A stretch of DNA of 64,000 bases from CAVONV01 sp963697355 (GTDB lineage: Bacteria; Acidobacteriota; Vicinamibacteria; Marinacidobacterales; DATDRI01). A program made the position numbers and the translations under genes. Below the pieces are notes generated by a model that did no database searches, was not told the DNA's origin, and saw only the letters and a program-made list of their open reading frames with translations. The stretch spans positions 1,178,001 to 1,242,000 of the forward strand of contig CAVONV010000023.1 of NCBI GenBank assembly GCA_963697355.1. The letters run 5' to 3'. Position 1 is the first letter of the stretch. Every line of letters begins with the position of its first letter. Below, piece after piece: positions 18,879 to 27,485 of the stretch.

Positions 18879-19805
18879 ATGAATATCAGCCGAAACTTCT
18901 TGTTATGGTGCTCGGAGCAGCGTTGGCTCCAAGAGCAGGCCATGCGGCGCCGCTTCACTCGAAAAAGCCTCGAGAGGTTCATGCCTGGCGAAGAACTGGC
19001 GGCCGGGGTGGAGGCGGCCATGGCGCTTCGCGAGCAGGGAATCACCTCCATGCTCCACGAGCTTGGTGAGAACGTGACCGATCGGCATGAGGCGAGCGAG
19101 GCGACCCGAAACTACTGCAGCGCTTTGGACCAGATTGCAGAAGCGGGACTCGATGCCCGATTGTCGATCAAGCTGACCCACCTTGGACTCGATATCGATG
19201 ACGATACCACCCGACGGAACCTAGCTGAGCTCTTGGAGCGGGCCAGTTTCAACGGCAATTTCGTTTGGATCGACATGGAAGACAGTACCTATACCGACCG
19301 TACATTGCGCCTCTACCGGTGGGCCCGCGAGACGTTTACTTGCGTTGGCATCTGTCTTCAAACCTACTTGTATAGAACGGCACGTGACCTCGACGAACTT
19401 CTGCCTTACGGACCGACTATCCGTCTCGTCAAAGGGGCATACAACGAACCCGAGACCATCGCGTTCCCCCGGCGCGGGGATGTGGACGAGAACTTCTCCC
19501 GTCTCGCCGAGCGTCTGCTGGCTCCTGATGCGCGACGGGCCGGTGCCGAGCTCGCAGCCGCGACCCATGACATCGGGCTTCTCGAGCAGATCGCCCGGCA
19601 GGCGAAAGCGAACCAAGTTCCCCTGGATGGCTTCGAGATACAAATGCTCTACGGTATCCAGCGGGAAGCGCAGGTCCGTCTTCGACGGGCGGGGCATCGG
19701 ATGCGAGTGCTGATTTGTTTCGGGACGGATTGGTATCCGTGGTTCGTAAGGCGGTTGGCGGAGAGGCCGGCCAATGTATGGTTTCTACTCAAGAATTTGT
19801 TTTGA
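18879..19805 (+). CDS. proline dehydrogenase (monofunctional)
   Basis: FAD-dependent oxidation of proline to pyrroline-5-carboxylate, first step of proline catabolism, at the inner face of the membrane. The TIM-barrel shows family blocks 'LSIKLTHLGLDID', 'VWIDMEDSTYTD', 'VGICLQTYLYRTARDL', 'IRLVKGAYNEP', 'ATHDIGLL' and 'FEIQMLYGIQ', which include FAD- and substrate-contacting residues. At about 308 residues it is the short, PutA-independent form. I chose the ATG at 18879 because the sequence before it (from ATG 18843) looks non-structural; neither start has a clear ribosome binding site. No pyrroline-5-carboxylate dehydrogenase gene is nearby. The NTF2-like gene follows after 12 bases. Confidence 0.93.
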   Translation: MNISRNFLLWCSEQRWLQEQAMRRRFTRKSLERFMPGEELAAGVEAAMALREQGITSMLHELGENVTDRHEASEATRNYCSALDQIAEAGLDARLSIKLTHLGLDIDDDTTRRNLAELLERASFNGNFVWIDMEDSTYTDRTLRLYRWARETFTCVGICLQTYLYRTARDLDELLPYGPTIRLVKGAYNEPETIAFPRRGDVDENFSRLAERLLAPDARRAGAELAAATHDIGLLEQIARQAKANQVPLDGFEIQMLYGIQREAQVRLRRAGHRMRVLICFGTDWYPWFVRRLAERPANVWFLLKNLF

Positions 19806-19817
19806 AGGGAGAACCCA

Positions 19818-20279
19818 ATGCGTATCGTTATCGTCCTGACGGCTGTCATCATCTCGTTGACTCTGTATACGTTGCCGGTGGGAAGCCAATCGGAAGACAA
19901 AGCGGCTATTCGAGAGACCGTCGATCAGATTTATGCGGGATTCAACAACCACGATGCCAAAGCCATCGCCGATCTGTGTGATGAGAATCTAGATACGTGG
20001 GAGATGGGTCGGGAAGGTCGACAAGCCGTGGAGAAGTGGATCCTCGAGATGGTGCCCAACGCGAGTGCGGGAACGGCGAAAGAGGCAGGAGAGATCGGGC
20101 TCTCGTTCGTCACACCCGATGTGGCTATTCAAAAATCTCGGCGGGAGCTCTCCGGAGTGGTGGGGGAAGACGGGACGGGCGAGCCACCCCAAGAGCAGCT
20201 CTTCCTGCGGATTTTCGTGAAAAAAGAAGGCCGCTGGTTGCTGAGGGGCTTCTTCCCCAGGCCGGCGATGAACGAGTAG
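19818..20279 (+). CDS. secreted NTF2-like (SnoaL/DUF4440-type) protein
   Basis: A 153-residue protein with a signal peptide (residues 1-21, 'VIISLTLYTLPVGSQS') and a strong AAGGGAGAA ribosome binding site. The body fits the NTF2-like cone fold: helix 'AIRETVDQIYAGFNNHDAKAI' then strands, 'EAGEIGLSFVTPDVAIQ' and the closing 'EGRWLLRGFFPRP'. Such proteins bind small ligands or act as accessory subunits; no catalytic set is evident. It is 12 bases after the proline dehydrogenase gene and probably in the same transcript. Confidence 0.85.
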   Translation: MRIVIVLTAVIISLTLYTLPVGSQSEDKAAIRETVDQIYAGFNNHDAKAIADLCDENLDTWEMGREGRQAVEKWILEMVPNASAGTAKEAGEIGLSFVTPDVAIQKSRRELSGVVGEDGTGEPPQEQLFLRIFVKKEGRWLLRGFFPRPAMNE

Positions 20280-20304
20280 TCGGCGATAGCCGCTACTGCC
20301 TCTA

Positions 20305-21198
20305 CTACCTGGCGCCGGCCTTCTTCAAGACTTCTGCGACCTTTGAATGGAACTTCAGCTCCGCGAGCTCGAGCGCTGTAATACCCCTTTCGGTCTCAAT
20401 GTTGACGTCAGCTCCGGCGTCCAAGAGGAGCTGGACGAGCTCGAGATGTCCGTTGTCGCTCGTTCTCATCAATGCCGTTTGTCCATCGGTTGCTTGGATG
20501 TCGAGCATTGCACCTGCTTCGAGCAGCAAGCGGGCCACCTCAATGTGGCCTCGAGATGCCGCCCAAATGAGAGGTGTGTAGCCGTTGCTGTCGCTCGGGA
20601 CATTGACGTCGGCGCCTGCATCCAACGCTCGGATGACGTCGTCGGCCTTACCTTCGCGGGCTGAGAACGACAGGGCTTGGGACGGGTTTTCCGCCAATCG
20701 AGCTTCTGCTTCTTTTCGCTGCTTTTCTCGTCTAATGGCCAAAACTTGCGCTTCGAGCTGCTTGAGCTCTTTTTTCGGGAGATTTCTTGCCTGTTCGAGC
20801 GTCTCCCGAAAACCTTGAAGATTGATTTCGACGTAGCTGATCTCTCCGCAGGGATCTTTGTAGTAGCCGAGGACGGCCTCCTTGCCCCTGAGGAATTGGT
20901 CCATGGCTCGGTCGATGTGGCGTCTTCCGCTCTCACCAAGCACGATAGCATCACCGCCGTCGACGGACAGGAGCAGCGACTTGGCACGGCAATCATGCTC
21001 TTGTGCCGTGATGAGCTGGGGTCTACCCTTGTCCGAAAGCCTGACGATGGCACCGGAAGAAATCAGTGCCAGGGATGTCCGATCCGTGGCGGGGTCTAGG
21101 ATTAGGATGATGTCCCAATCTCCGACACCCTCGATATGCGGCGCCGGCTGTTGGCCTTGGAGTGTCAGAAGCAAGACTGAGATCACGATACCGAGCAC
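20305..21198 (-). CDS. ankyrin-repeat protein with signal peptide
   Basis: GTG start at 21198 with GAGGAGAA upstream. A short hydrophobic leader (residues 2-14) suggests export. Residues 20-155 form a beta-rich N-terminal domain I do not recognise, then a charged coiled-coil-like helix (about 145-170). Three to four ankyrin repeats close the protein: 'GYTPLIWAASRGHIEVARLL', 'DGQTALMRTSDNGHLELVQL', 'RGITALELAELKFHSKVAEV'. Ankyrin repeats mediate protein binding; the partner is unknown. It converges with the NTF2-like gene. Confidence 0.88.
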   Translation of the reverse strand: MLGIVISVLLLTLQGQQPAPHIEGVGDWDIILILDPATDRTSLALISSGAIVRLSDKGRPQLITAQEHDCRAKSLLLSVDGGDAIVLGESGRRHIDRAMDQFLRGKEAVLGYYKDPCGEISYVEINLQGFRETLEQARNLPKKELKQLEAQVLAIRREKQRKEAEARLAENPSQALSFSAREGKADDVIRALDAGADVNVPSDSNGYTPLIWAASRGHIEVARLLLEAGAMLDIQATDGQTALMRTSDNGHLELVQLLLDAGADVNIETERGITALELAELKFHSKVAEVLKKAGAR

Positions 21199-21286
21199 TG
21201 TCCAGTTCTCCTCGTCTCAAGGCTCCCCATAGGCTTCTCCAGCATACGGCATTCTGGCGATCTCTGAAAGTGATTTGGAATAACGC

Positions 21287-23128
21287 CTAGTTTCCTTTGA
21301 GCCATTTCCCTCGCCGAGCCTTTTGTTCTTCCGTGGCGTCGGGGTGGGCTTCGATCTTCCAGCGATCAGGTGGCTTTTCTCCGAACTCCAAATCGATCCG
21401 TATCAGCTTCTCACGACGCGCGATGAGGATGGAGGCCTTGTCCCGAGGCCGATACCTTGTGAGTCGGTCCTCGAGCTTCGTGGCAATCACACGGTAGTCG
21501 TCGATGGCGAGAATCTCGTCCTCGACGTTGAATCCGTACTCGTACCCGGGCGTTTGCCGTCGAACTTGGGTGACGACGAGTCGTCCATCGCGGTCTTCCG
21601 TTTGAAGCCCCAACCAGGCCGCCGGTTCTTTGTCTTCTTCTTCGTCTTTCTCATCTTTGTTACCGTCGTCATCCTTGAATCGCAGTCCGTAGTAGTCCAG
21701 GGCTTCGGAATAATCCAGCTCTTCTGTCGTTTCCAAGGCTCGACGAAACCACTCGGAGAGATCGGCGCCGGCGACTTCGGAAGCAGCGGTACGAAACTCC
21801 TCCGGTGTAAAGCCTTTTTCGCCGGAAAATCTCTCGTAGGTGAGCCGCATGACGTCGTCCAGGCTTTTCAACCCATTGGTAGCGTTTCGAATTTTGGCAT
21901 CGAGCAGGAAACCGATCACGGCTCCCTTGGTGTAGTAGCTGATAGAGGTGTTGATCGAGTTTTCGTCTGGACGATAGCCCTTGATCCAAGCATCGTAGGA
22001 GCTCATCTCGACGGGGTGAATGAGACGTCCGGGTGTGGTTTGGAGCGAGTCGATTTGTCGCCCTAGGGCTTCGAAATACTGCTTTTGATCGAGCAGCTCC
22101 GCGCGCTTCAACAAGAGGTCGTCGTAATAGGAGGTCAATCCCTCCGCCACCCAGAGACTTTTGGTGTAGTTTTCGTTCTCGTAGTCGAAAGGACCGAGCT
22201 CCACAGGGCGGAGTTTTTTCACGTTCCAGGCGTGGAAGAACTCATGGCAGACGAGGCCCAGCCACCTCCGATAGTCTTTTTCGGTCCGGCTTCGCCACCG
22301 GCTCGTCATCAGTAGTGTAGAGTTCAGATGCTCGAGACCACCCCCGGATTCCACGATCATGTTGAGGAAGACGTATTTCCGGTACGGCATGACTTTCCAA
22401 AAATCGTAGGCGGCCCCGACGATTTTTTTGGCATCTGCCGCTGACCTGGGCCCATCCCAGATGTCTCCCTCGCCAAGATTGACGAGATAATGGGGCACTC
22501 CCGCGACCTCGAACTCGTAGACGGCAGGATTTCCCGCCACGATGGGAGAGTCGACAACGATGTCGAAATCTGCGGCCCGATAGTGGTTGCGTCGCCCGTC
22601 CGGATGAGGCGGTAAGCCTGTTACCGAGCGTTCCCAACTCTGGGGCAGTTGGAGCTCGATGTCGTGAGGTCGGTCGAGCTCATCGACCATGGTGATGAAG
22701 GTGGGCCCGCCGTTCAAAATCGCGAAGTCGCGCTCCACGAAGTTGGTTCTCACTCCCATCTCTCGGCAGTAGACACGGTAGCGAACGGTGACCTCAGGGC
22801 CACCGCCGGTTTGGACGATCCAGCGGTTCTTCTCGGTCTTGCTTGCCGCTCGGGAGTCACCTTGAACTTCGACCCGAAGGTCTTCAACCTGTCGTTGGTA
22901 TTCCCTGACGAGGTAAGAGCCGGGCGACCAAACCGCCATCATGAGCTCGATGGACGGTTTGCCGCCGGTGGGATAAACGGCCTCAACTTCTACATAGTGA
23001 TTCTGAGCATGAGGAAACGAGAGCTTGTAGCGAATCGGCGCCTCTTGGCCCTGGGCGGAGATGGAACCGACAAGTGACAACGTGAATGCGAGCGCAAACA
23101 CGAACGCCAATGGTAGCTTTTCCTTCAA
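21287..23128 (-). CDS. M61 family metallopeptidase (glycyl aminopeptidase type) with PDZ
   Basis: A 613-residue secreted zinc aminopeptidase. Signal peptide at residues 5-25. The N-terminal beta domain of M61 is followed by the thermolysin-like core with the zinc motif 'CHEFFHAWNVKKLRP' (HExxH, about residue 290) and the downstream Glu in 'VAEGLTSYYDDLLL'. A PDZ domain lies near the C-terminus ('GLQTEDRDGRLVVTQVRRQT', 'AIDDYRV'). An acidic insert ('KDEKDEEEDKE') precedes the PDZ. The family removes N-terminal Gly/Ala; likely periplasmic peptide turnover. Confidence 0.93.
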   Translation of the reverse strand: MKEKLPLAFVFALAFTLSLVGSISAQGQEAPIRYKLSFPHAQNHYVEVEAVYPTGGKPSIELMMAVWSPGSYLVREYQRQVEDLRVEVQGDSRAASKTEKNRWIVQTGGGPEVTVRYRVYCREMGVRTNFVERDFAILNGGPTFITMVDELDRPHDIELQLPQSWERSVTGLPPHPDGRRNHYRAADFDIVVDSPIVAGNPAVYEFEVAGVPHYLVNLGEGDIWDGPRSAADAKKIVGAAYDFWKVMPYRKYVFLNMIVESGGGLEHLNSTLLMTSRWRSRTEKDYRRWLGLVCHEFFHAWNVKKLRPVELGPFDYENENYTKSLWVAEGLTSYYDDLLLKRAELLDQKQYFEALGRQIDSLQTTPGRLIHPVEMSSYDAWIKGYRPDENSINTSISYYTKGAVIGFLLDAKIRNATNGLKSLDDVMRLTYERFSGEKGFTPEEFRTAASEVAGADLSEWFRRALETTEELDYSEALDYYGLRFKDDDGNKDEKDEEEDKEPAAWLGLQTEDRDGRLVVTQVRRQTPGYEYGFNVEDEILAIDDYRVIATKLEDRLTRYRPRDKASILIARREKLIRIDLEFGEKPPDRWKIEAHPDATEEQKARRGKWLKGN

Positions 23129-23257
23129 CCTGTGACTCCTTACTGGTAAATCAATAGAAATTCTCGTGGTGGATCGATCCCTCTGGGAATCCCTTTGCCA
23201 TCAAACGCAAACAGGAATTGTAGCCTAGTCGAATGGGGAGATACAGTGGCCAGCCAT

Positions 23258-23295
23258 CAGTGACCAGTGAAGAAAGCAGGCAGTAGGCAGTCTGC
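23258..23295. repeat. CAGTNNN heptad cluster
   Basis: Contains CAGTGAC, CAGTGAA, then CAGTAGG and CAGTCTGC, in the space between the M61 gene and the small unknown gene. Same family as the clusters near 42615 and 61203. Confidence 0.75.
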
Positions 23296-23326
23296 TGACC
23301 GCTTGACTGCTCGGTGAACTCATCCT

Positions 23327-23656
23327 CTAGACTTCGTAGCTTGGCGGCACTTCTTTAGCCAGATCCACTTTGAACGAATGAATGCTTTCTTCTGTCGTGA
23401 TGAAGACCGCTACGAACTCGGTGCCCGGGGTGTACTCTCCGGCCATTTGGGCAGGATGAGGTCCGCTCTTGTGAAACGCGGGATCGGAGAGAGGAATGTA
23501 GCTGGCTCTAAATGTCGTCCGCGGTCCTTTCTCATCGGCCACCCATATGAAAACGGCTCCCCGTCCATGGTTCTTGAAGCCTTGTTGTCCCATTGTGGAG
23601 AAGCTCTCATGATTCTTAGTGAGGATGGCTGCGATGCTTTGCTCGAACTCTTCCAT
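23327..23656 (-). CDS. unknown small protein, 109 aa
   Basis: The ATG at 23656 has a strong GGAAGGAGAC ribosome binding site, which fixes the start; the frame is open further upstream but that part is Arg-rich and unlikely. The product is soluble, with an N-terminal helix ('FEQSIAAILTKNHESF') and a beta-rich C-terminal part including 'GRGAVFIWVADE' and 'EFVAVFITTEESIHSF'. No signal peptide or membrane segment. I do not recognise the family. It stands alone, flanked by heptad repeats. Confidence 0.75.
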   Translation of the reverse strand: MEEFEQSIAAILTKNHESFSTMGQQGFKNHGRGAVFIWVADEKGPRTTFRASYIPLSDPAFHKSGPHPAQMAGEYTPGTEFVAVFITTEESIHSFKVDLAKEVPPSYEV

Positions 23657-23802
23657 TGACTGTCTCCTTCCGACAAACTTCCCTGTGATTACCTGTCCTC
23701 GGCGGGTCCGCCGTAGCTGGCCATGTGTACACATGCAGCAAATGCGGACAGCTACCGTGCGTTGTCATGCCTAGATACGACGGTCATCGACCCGTAAGCT
23801 CG

Positions 23803-25824
23803 TTATCTCGCATAAATCGGACTTGACCAGGCTGCGCCGCCGTCGACTTGGACGACTCGGATATAGACATACCCGCCGGACTCGAGAGCCGGGATGTCGA
23901 CCGTTCCTGAAGCTTCTCGTTGTCCTTCTCCAGGGAACGAGCCTACTACATGACCGCTGTGGACGAGGTCGATGCGGTCGATCGGTGCGGTCCCGGCAAC
24001 TGAGTATTGTAGTTGCTGTGTGGCGGTCGATGCAGGTGAAAGCTGAGCTCCCATGGGGTGGCCATCGAGATTCAAACGGAGCCAGATGCGGGGACCGTTG
24101 GTGGCGTAAGCCCTTCGAGAACGAAGCGCCTCGAGCACACCGTCCCGTGTCTTTTCTTCGGAGAATATGGCGGCGAGGCCGCCGTTCGGAGAGGCGAGTT
24201 GTGCCAATCCCGGATGACCATCGTGGCTGTCACCACTGCCGACGAATCCAAAGGGCACACCCTTCCCGATGGCATCTCGGACGAAATTCCCGTCAACGGG
24301 ATCGTAAATGACTCTCGGCGAATCAGGGGCCTCGCTACTTCCGTGGACGGAAACGACCTCTGTCACGGGCTCGATGTGGGCGTCTGGAAGGAAATCCCAG
24401 TTGGTCGAAACGGGTCCACCGGCGGAATGATGGGCCACGGAAATGGCGGTATGGTTTTCGAGAGCCTTCCAGAGTTGCTCCGGCGTCTCGTACTTGGGAT
24501 CCATCGAGCTGAAGATAGGGCTCTCATCCTCGAAGTAAAGTACGTGGCGATGGCCGTGGAGCCAACTTGTCCATTCATAGCCGGCGAGCGCTACAAACCG
24601 ACCGGGTTCATTGAATCGGCCGACCGTCTCCTGCAGTTCGGTCCACATCTCCGTATGTTGATCGAGAAAGCGCATCCCCCAATGGTCATGGTCTGTCAGC
24701 GCAGCGACATCGAGACCGGATACGTCCCGGGCATAGCTGAAGTAGTCCTCGGGTGTGCCCGTGCCGTCCGAAAACTGTGAGTGGCCGTGAAGGTCACTCC
24801 ATAGAATCCGCGGTATATCCTCGAACACGATGAGCGGGTTGCTCTCGGCGAGGATGATTTGCCGGGGATCATTCTCGGCGGTCACCGAAGCCTCGAGTCG
24901 ATAGACACCTTCTTCTCGCACAACGGCTTCGATGGTTCGGCGACCTTGATGCTCTTTCGTGAAGTGGATGGTTTCCGGCAGTTCGATACTTGCGGGGCGG
25001 ACTTGGAACACGAGCGTTCCTGTGAAGGGGAATCCCGCGTTTCCCAACTCGTCCACCAGAGCTAAGGTGAGGTTCAGCGTCTCTCCCGGCCGGGCTGTGC
25101 TGGGAAGTGTCAGGACGAGACGCGAGGGCGCAGCCGGTACCACATCGACACAAGGAGAGTCGGGAACGATGGCACGGACACCGTCTCCATCACCGTCGAC
25201 GGCGATCCAGATTCGCGAGCAATGCTCTGCGTAGCGATCCACTCGCGCTTTGGCTGGTCCCGCACCGAGTATGATACGGATTCGTTCTCCGGACTCGAGT
25301 GGCCGTCCGCCCACAACGATGGCTAAGAGCTGTGTTCCCAGGGTTTGGGCGTTGAGCTCGATACCTGCGGCGTCTGTCGCAACGACCGTGTATCCGGGTG
25401 CTTCCGGCATTTCGACTTGAGGTGCGTCCCATCCCCAAAAAGGCGAGGTTTGCAGGTAGACGGCACCACCGTCAGCGATGCCCAATTCTCCCGCCTCATA
25501 GACGATCTCGAAACGATGGCGACTGCCTACCGTAACGGCCGAAACGTTCGACGGCTCGGGGTCGACGAGCCACGCTCGGCCGGCCCCGTCTGAAGGATCA
25601 CGCTCGACAGCGAGGTCGGCGCTGAGCGTCTCGAAAGTGTCGAGCTTGGCATCGCGCGAATGGGAATGCTTGGCTGTTCGCGAGTTGTCGGGCGCCGCTC
25701 CACAGCTCCAAAGAAGAAGTGCTGCAAGCCCAACGGCCAATGGGAGGTCCCAGCCTTTCGTCCGCACTTCCCCCTGTTTTTTTCGCCTGGAGGTGAATTC
25801 TTGTTTTTGACCCATCTCTTTCAT
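23803..25824 (-). CDS. DUF3604 lipoprotein (PHP-like hydrolase)
   Basis: A 673-residue exported protein. The N-terminus has a basic stretch, a hydrophobic segment and a lipobox-like 'LLLWSCGAAP' (Cys about residue 41), so it is probably a lipoprotein. An N-terminal beta domain (about 60-330) precedes the DUF3604 part with metal-binding motifs of PHP-type phosphoesterases: 'DLHGHSQFSDGTGTPED', 'AALTDHDHW', 'GYEWTSWLHGHRHV', and 'GSGDSHDGHPG'. The activity of DUF3604 is not established to my knowledge; the histidine pattern suggests metal-dependent hydrolysis. No partner is evident nearby. Confidence 0.9.
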   Translation of the reverse strand: MKEMGQKQEFTSRRKKQGEVRTKGWDLPLAVGLAALLLWSCGAAPDNSRTAKHSHSRDAKLDTFETLSADLAVERDPSDGAGRAWLVDPEPSNVSAVTVGSRHRFEIVYEAGELGIADGGAVYLQTSPFWGWDAPQVEMPEAPGYTVVATDAAGIELNAQTLGTQLLAIVVGGRPLESGERIRIILGAGPAKARVDRYAEHCSRIWIAVDGDGDGVRAIVPDSPCVDVVPAAPSRLVLTLPSTARPGETLNLTLALVDELGNAGFPFTGTLVFQVRPASIELPETIHFTKEHQGRRTIEAVVREEGVYRLEASVTAENDPRQIILAESNPLIVFEDIPRILWSDLHGHSQFSDGTGTPEDYFSYARDVSGLDVAALTDHDHWGMRFLDQHTEMWTELQETVGRFNEPGRFVALAGYEWTSWLHGHRHVLYFEDESPIFSSMDPKYETPEQLWKALENHTAISVAHHSAGGPVSTNWDFLPDAHIEPVTEVVSVHGSSEAPDSPRVIYDPVDGNFVRDAIGKGVPFGFVGSGDSHDGHPGLAQLASPNGGLAAIFSEEKTRDGVLEALRSRRAYATNGPRIWLRLNLDGHPMGAQLSPASTATQQLQYSVAGTAPIDRIDLVHSGHVVGSFPGEGQREASGTVDIPALESGGYVYIRVVQVDGGAAWSSPIYAR

Positions 25825-25910
25825 CGCGCGGGTGAATTGTATCTCGTCGGCGCTGACTTTGCCCGTATCGTCGATTGAACACCGGGAGTTTCTCGACAGG
25901 CGTGGTGAAC

Positions 25911-25945
25911 GAAAAGAGCCGCCCCCCCCTTGTGGGAGAGCGGCC
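25911..25945 (-). terminator. rho-independent terminator after Gly-rich gene
   Basis: On the minus strand an 11-bp stem (arms 25934-25944 and 25918-25928, with two G-U pairs, short loop) is followed by TCTTTTC. It ends the 25998-26663 transcript. Confidence 0.75.
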
Positions 25946-25997
25946 AGGCGAGGGGCAAATGGGGGCCTCGGGGCGTGCCCCTCGTTCGAGAGGAAAA

Positions 25998-26663
25998 CTA
26001 CTGCTCCGAGATGGCGTCGTAGACGCTTCGTATGATGATGGGCTTCGGCACGCGCCCGCCTTCGATCTGCGTGGTGACTATCATGAGCGTGCCATCGGGA
26101 CCGAGTTCATAGGTTGTGTTGATCTTCCGGCCTTCCTCCATCTTTTGTTCGACAAGGATCCGGCTACCTTTGAGCTCACTCGTGGTCTCGATCTTCATGC
26201 CGCTGGGGGTTTCCTGCTTGTGCTTCTTGCCGTCGAGATAAAAAATCCGAACGCGTCCTTCGCCGGTCGGGATGACCTGGAACTCGTTGTTCTCGATAAG
26301 CGTCTCGATTTGCGCGGCCGCCGCCATGAGGTTTGCCATTCCCCCTTCTCGGCCGCCGCGGCCACCTCTGCCGCCACCGCGACCTTCCGTGCCTGTGCCG
26401 CTACCGCGATCACCGGTGCCGCCGCCCATACCGCCGCCGCGGCCACCCATACCGCCGCCCGTGCCGCCACTGCGCCCGCCCCCCTGCTGCCTCATGGCCT
26501 CCATGGCTTCTTGCATTTTTTCTTGCAGGTCGTCGCTTTGTTCTTCGTTGCGCCGCCACTTGCCGGCAAAGGCCGATTGCTCGGCCGCAGTGAGCAGGGG
26601 CATTGCCAAGCCAAGGGATATGAAGGTGATCCCGACGAGACTCAGAATATGGCGTCGATTCAT
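25998..26663 (-). CDS. exported Gly/Arg-rich protein, 221 aa
   Basis: The ATG at 26663 follows GAGGAAAGAAATC. Signal peptide at residues 1-26 ('LAMPLLTAAEQ'). A short helix ('DLQEKMQEAMEAM') leads into about 50 residues made almost only of Gly, Arg, Thr, Ser and Met in GG-x steps (residues about 58-108), then a second helix and a C-terminal beta domain ('GEGRVRIFYLDGKKHKQET', 'TYELGPDGTLMIVTTQI'). The C-terminal part resembles periplasmic beta-sandwich proteins of unknown function. It lies downstream of the Spy-like gene on the same strand, beside a kinase/regulator pair, so envelope stress is a reasonable guess. The opposite-strand ORF here is only a shadow of the GC-rich repeat. Confidence 0.8.
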   Translation of the reverse strand: MNRRHILSLVGITFISLGLAMPLLTAAEQSAFAGKWRRNEEQSDDLQEKMQEAMEAMRQQGGGRSGGTGGGMGGRGGGMGGGTGDRGSGTGTEGRGGGRGGRGGREGGMANLMAAAAQIETLIENNEFQVIPTGEGRVRIFYLDGKKHKQETPSGMKIETTSELKGSRILVEQKMEEGRKINTTYELGPDGTLMIVTTQIEGGRVPKPIIIRSVYDAISEQ

Positions 26664-26792
26664 GATTTCTTTCCTCTCTGATGTGACGTTCGTCGAGGTG
26701 CTCCGCCATCGAGGAGGGACAAGATGGCAGAGCACCTAATCGAGCTAAAGAAGGTCAACGAACATTGCTCAGTGCTTCAAGGGAGCTCTGAT

Positions 26793-27347
26793 TTAGCGGA
26801 GGTCTTGCCTTTGTTCCTTCCTTCGCCCGGTCCGCCCGTCGCGGAACTGTTCCATCTCAACGCGGAGCTTCTGGAACTCCTCCCACTGGTCGGCGTCCAG
26901 AATGCTATTCAAGAAGTCCAAGAACTCTGTGCGCTGGCCGGCACTCGCTATTGCGAGAGCAGCCTGTTTGTCCGCCATTCCCTTCGCGGCCTTTCTCAAC
27001 TTGGATTGTGCCTCCGGGCCATTGAAGGTCTCGAGGGCTTCGACGGCCTCTTGATAGTCTTTTTGGGCCTCCATGAGCGCCTCGCGTTCTTCTTTTGTCT
27101 TTTCGAATTGCTCTTGTTGAAATTCCCTTACCTGATTCCGTTGGTCCTCGGTAAGATCTAGAGCGCGTAACATGCGCATATGCATGAACCTACCCTGCGG
27201 CCCCGCCATGAAGGCCGGTCCCCCGCGCATTCCGGGTCGGAAACCTGCATCGTCGTCCTTGTCGGTCTGAGAGATCGCTGCTTGGGCACCAAGGGTAAGG
27301 AACGTGACCACCGTTGCTGCTGCAAAAAGCCGATTCGATTTCAACAT
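26793..27347 (-). CDS. Spy/CpxP-like LTxxQ periplasmic protein
   Basis: The ATG at 27347 follows CAAAGGAGAAGG. Signal peptide at residues 1-25. The mature protein is helical with the LTxxQ-type hallmark 'LDLTEDQRNQVREFQ' (about residue 60) and a second, looser copy 'ILDADQWEEFQKL'. Proteins of this family are periplasmic chaperones or sensors that restrain a histidine kinase. It is divergent from the kinase/response regulator genes that begin 139 bases away, the classic Cpx-type arrangement. The segment between carries a GTTAAG direct repeat. Confidence 0.88.
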   Translation of the reverse strand: MLKSNRLFAAATVVTFLTLGAQAAISQTDKDDDAGFRPGMRGGPAFMAGPQGRFMHMRMLRALDLTEDQRNQVREFQQEQFEKTKEEREALMEAQKDYQEAVEALETFNGPEAQSKLRKAAKGMADKQAALAIASAGQRTEFLDFLNSILDADQWEEFQKLRVEMEQFRDGRTGRRKEQRQDLR

Positions 27348-27405
27348 CAACCTTCTCCTTTGCTCGAGTTCTGACCACATGTTAGCGCTAGAGAGAAGCC
27401 GAGTC

Positions 27406-27443
27406 GTTAAGACGCTGAAAAGGATTTGTTAAGGTTGTAAAAT
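27406..27443. promoter_or_regulatory. candidate response-regulator box, GTTAAG direct repeat
   Basis: GTTAAG occurs at 27406-27411 and 27428-27433, 22 bases apart (two helical turns), followed by GTTGTAAAAT. It lies between the divergent Spy-like gene and the kinase gene, where an OmpR-family regulator would be expected to bind. Confidence 0.4.
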
Positions 27444-27485
27444 CCGGCCTCCCTGGCGTAAGAGCTTGGTAACTGAGGTGTTACA

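Noticed and set aside
25875..26681. plus-strand ORF of 268 aa
   Set aside because: Antisense to the Gly-rich exported protein; its Ala/Thr-rich middle is the mirror of the Gly/Arg codons, and no ribosome binding site was seen.
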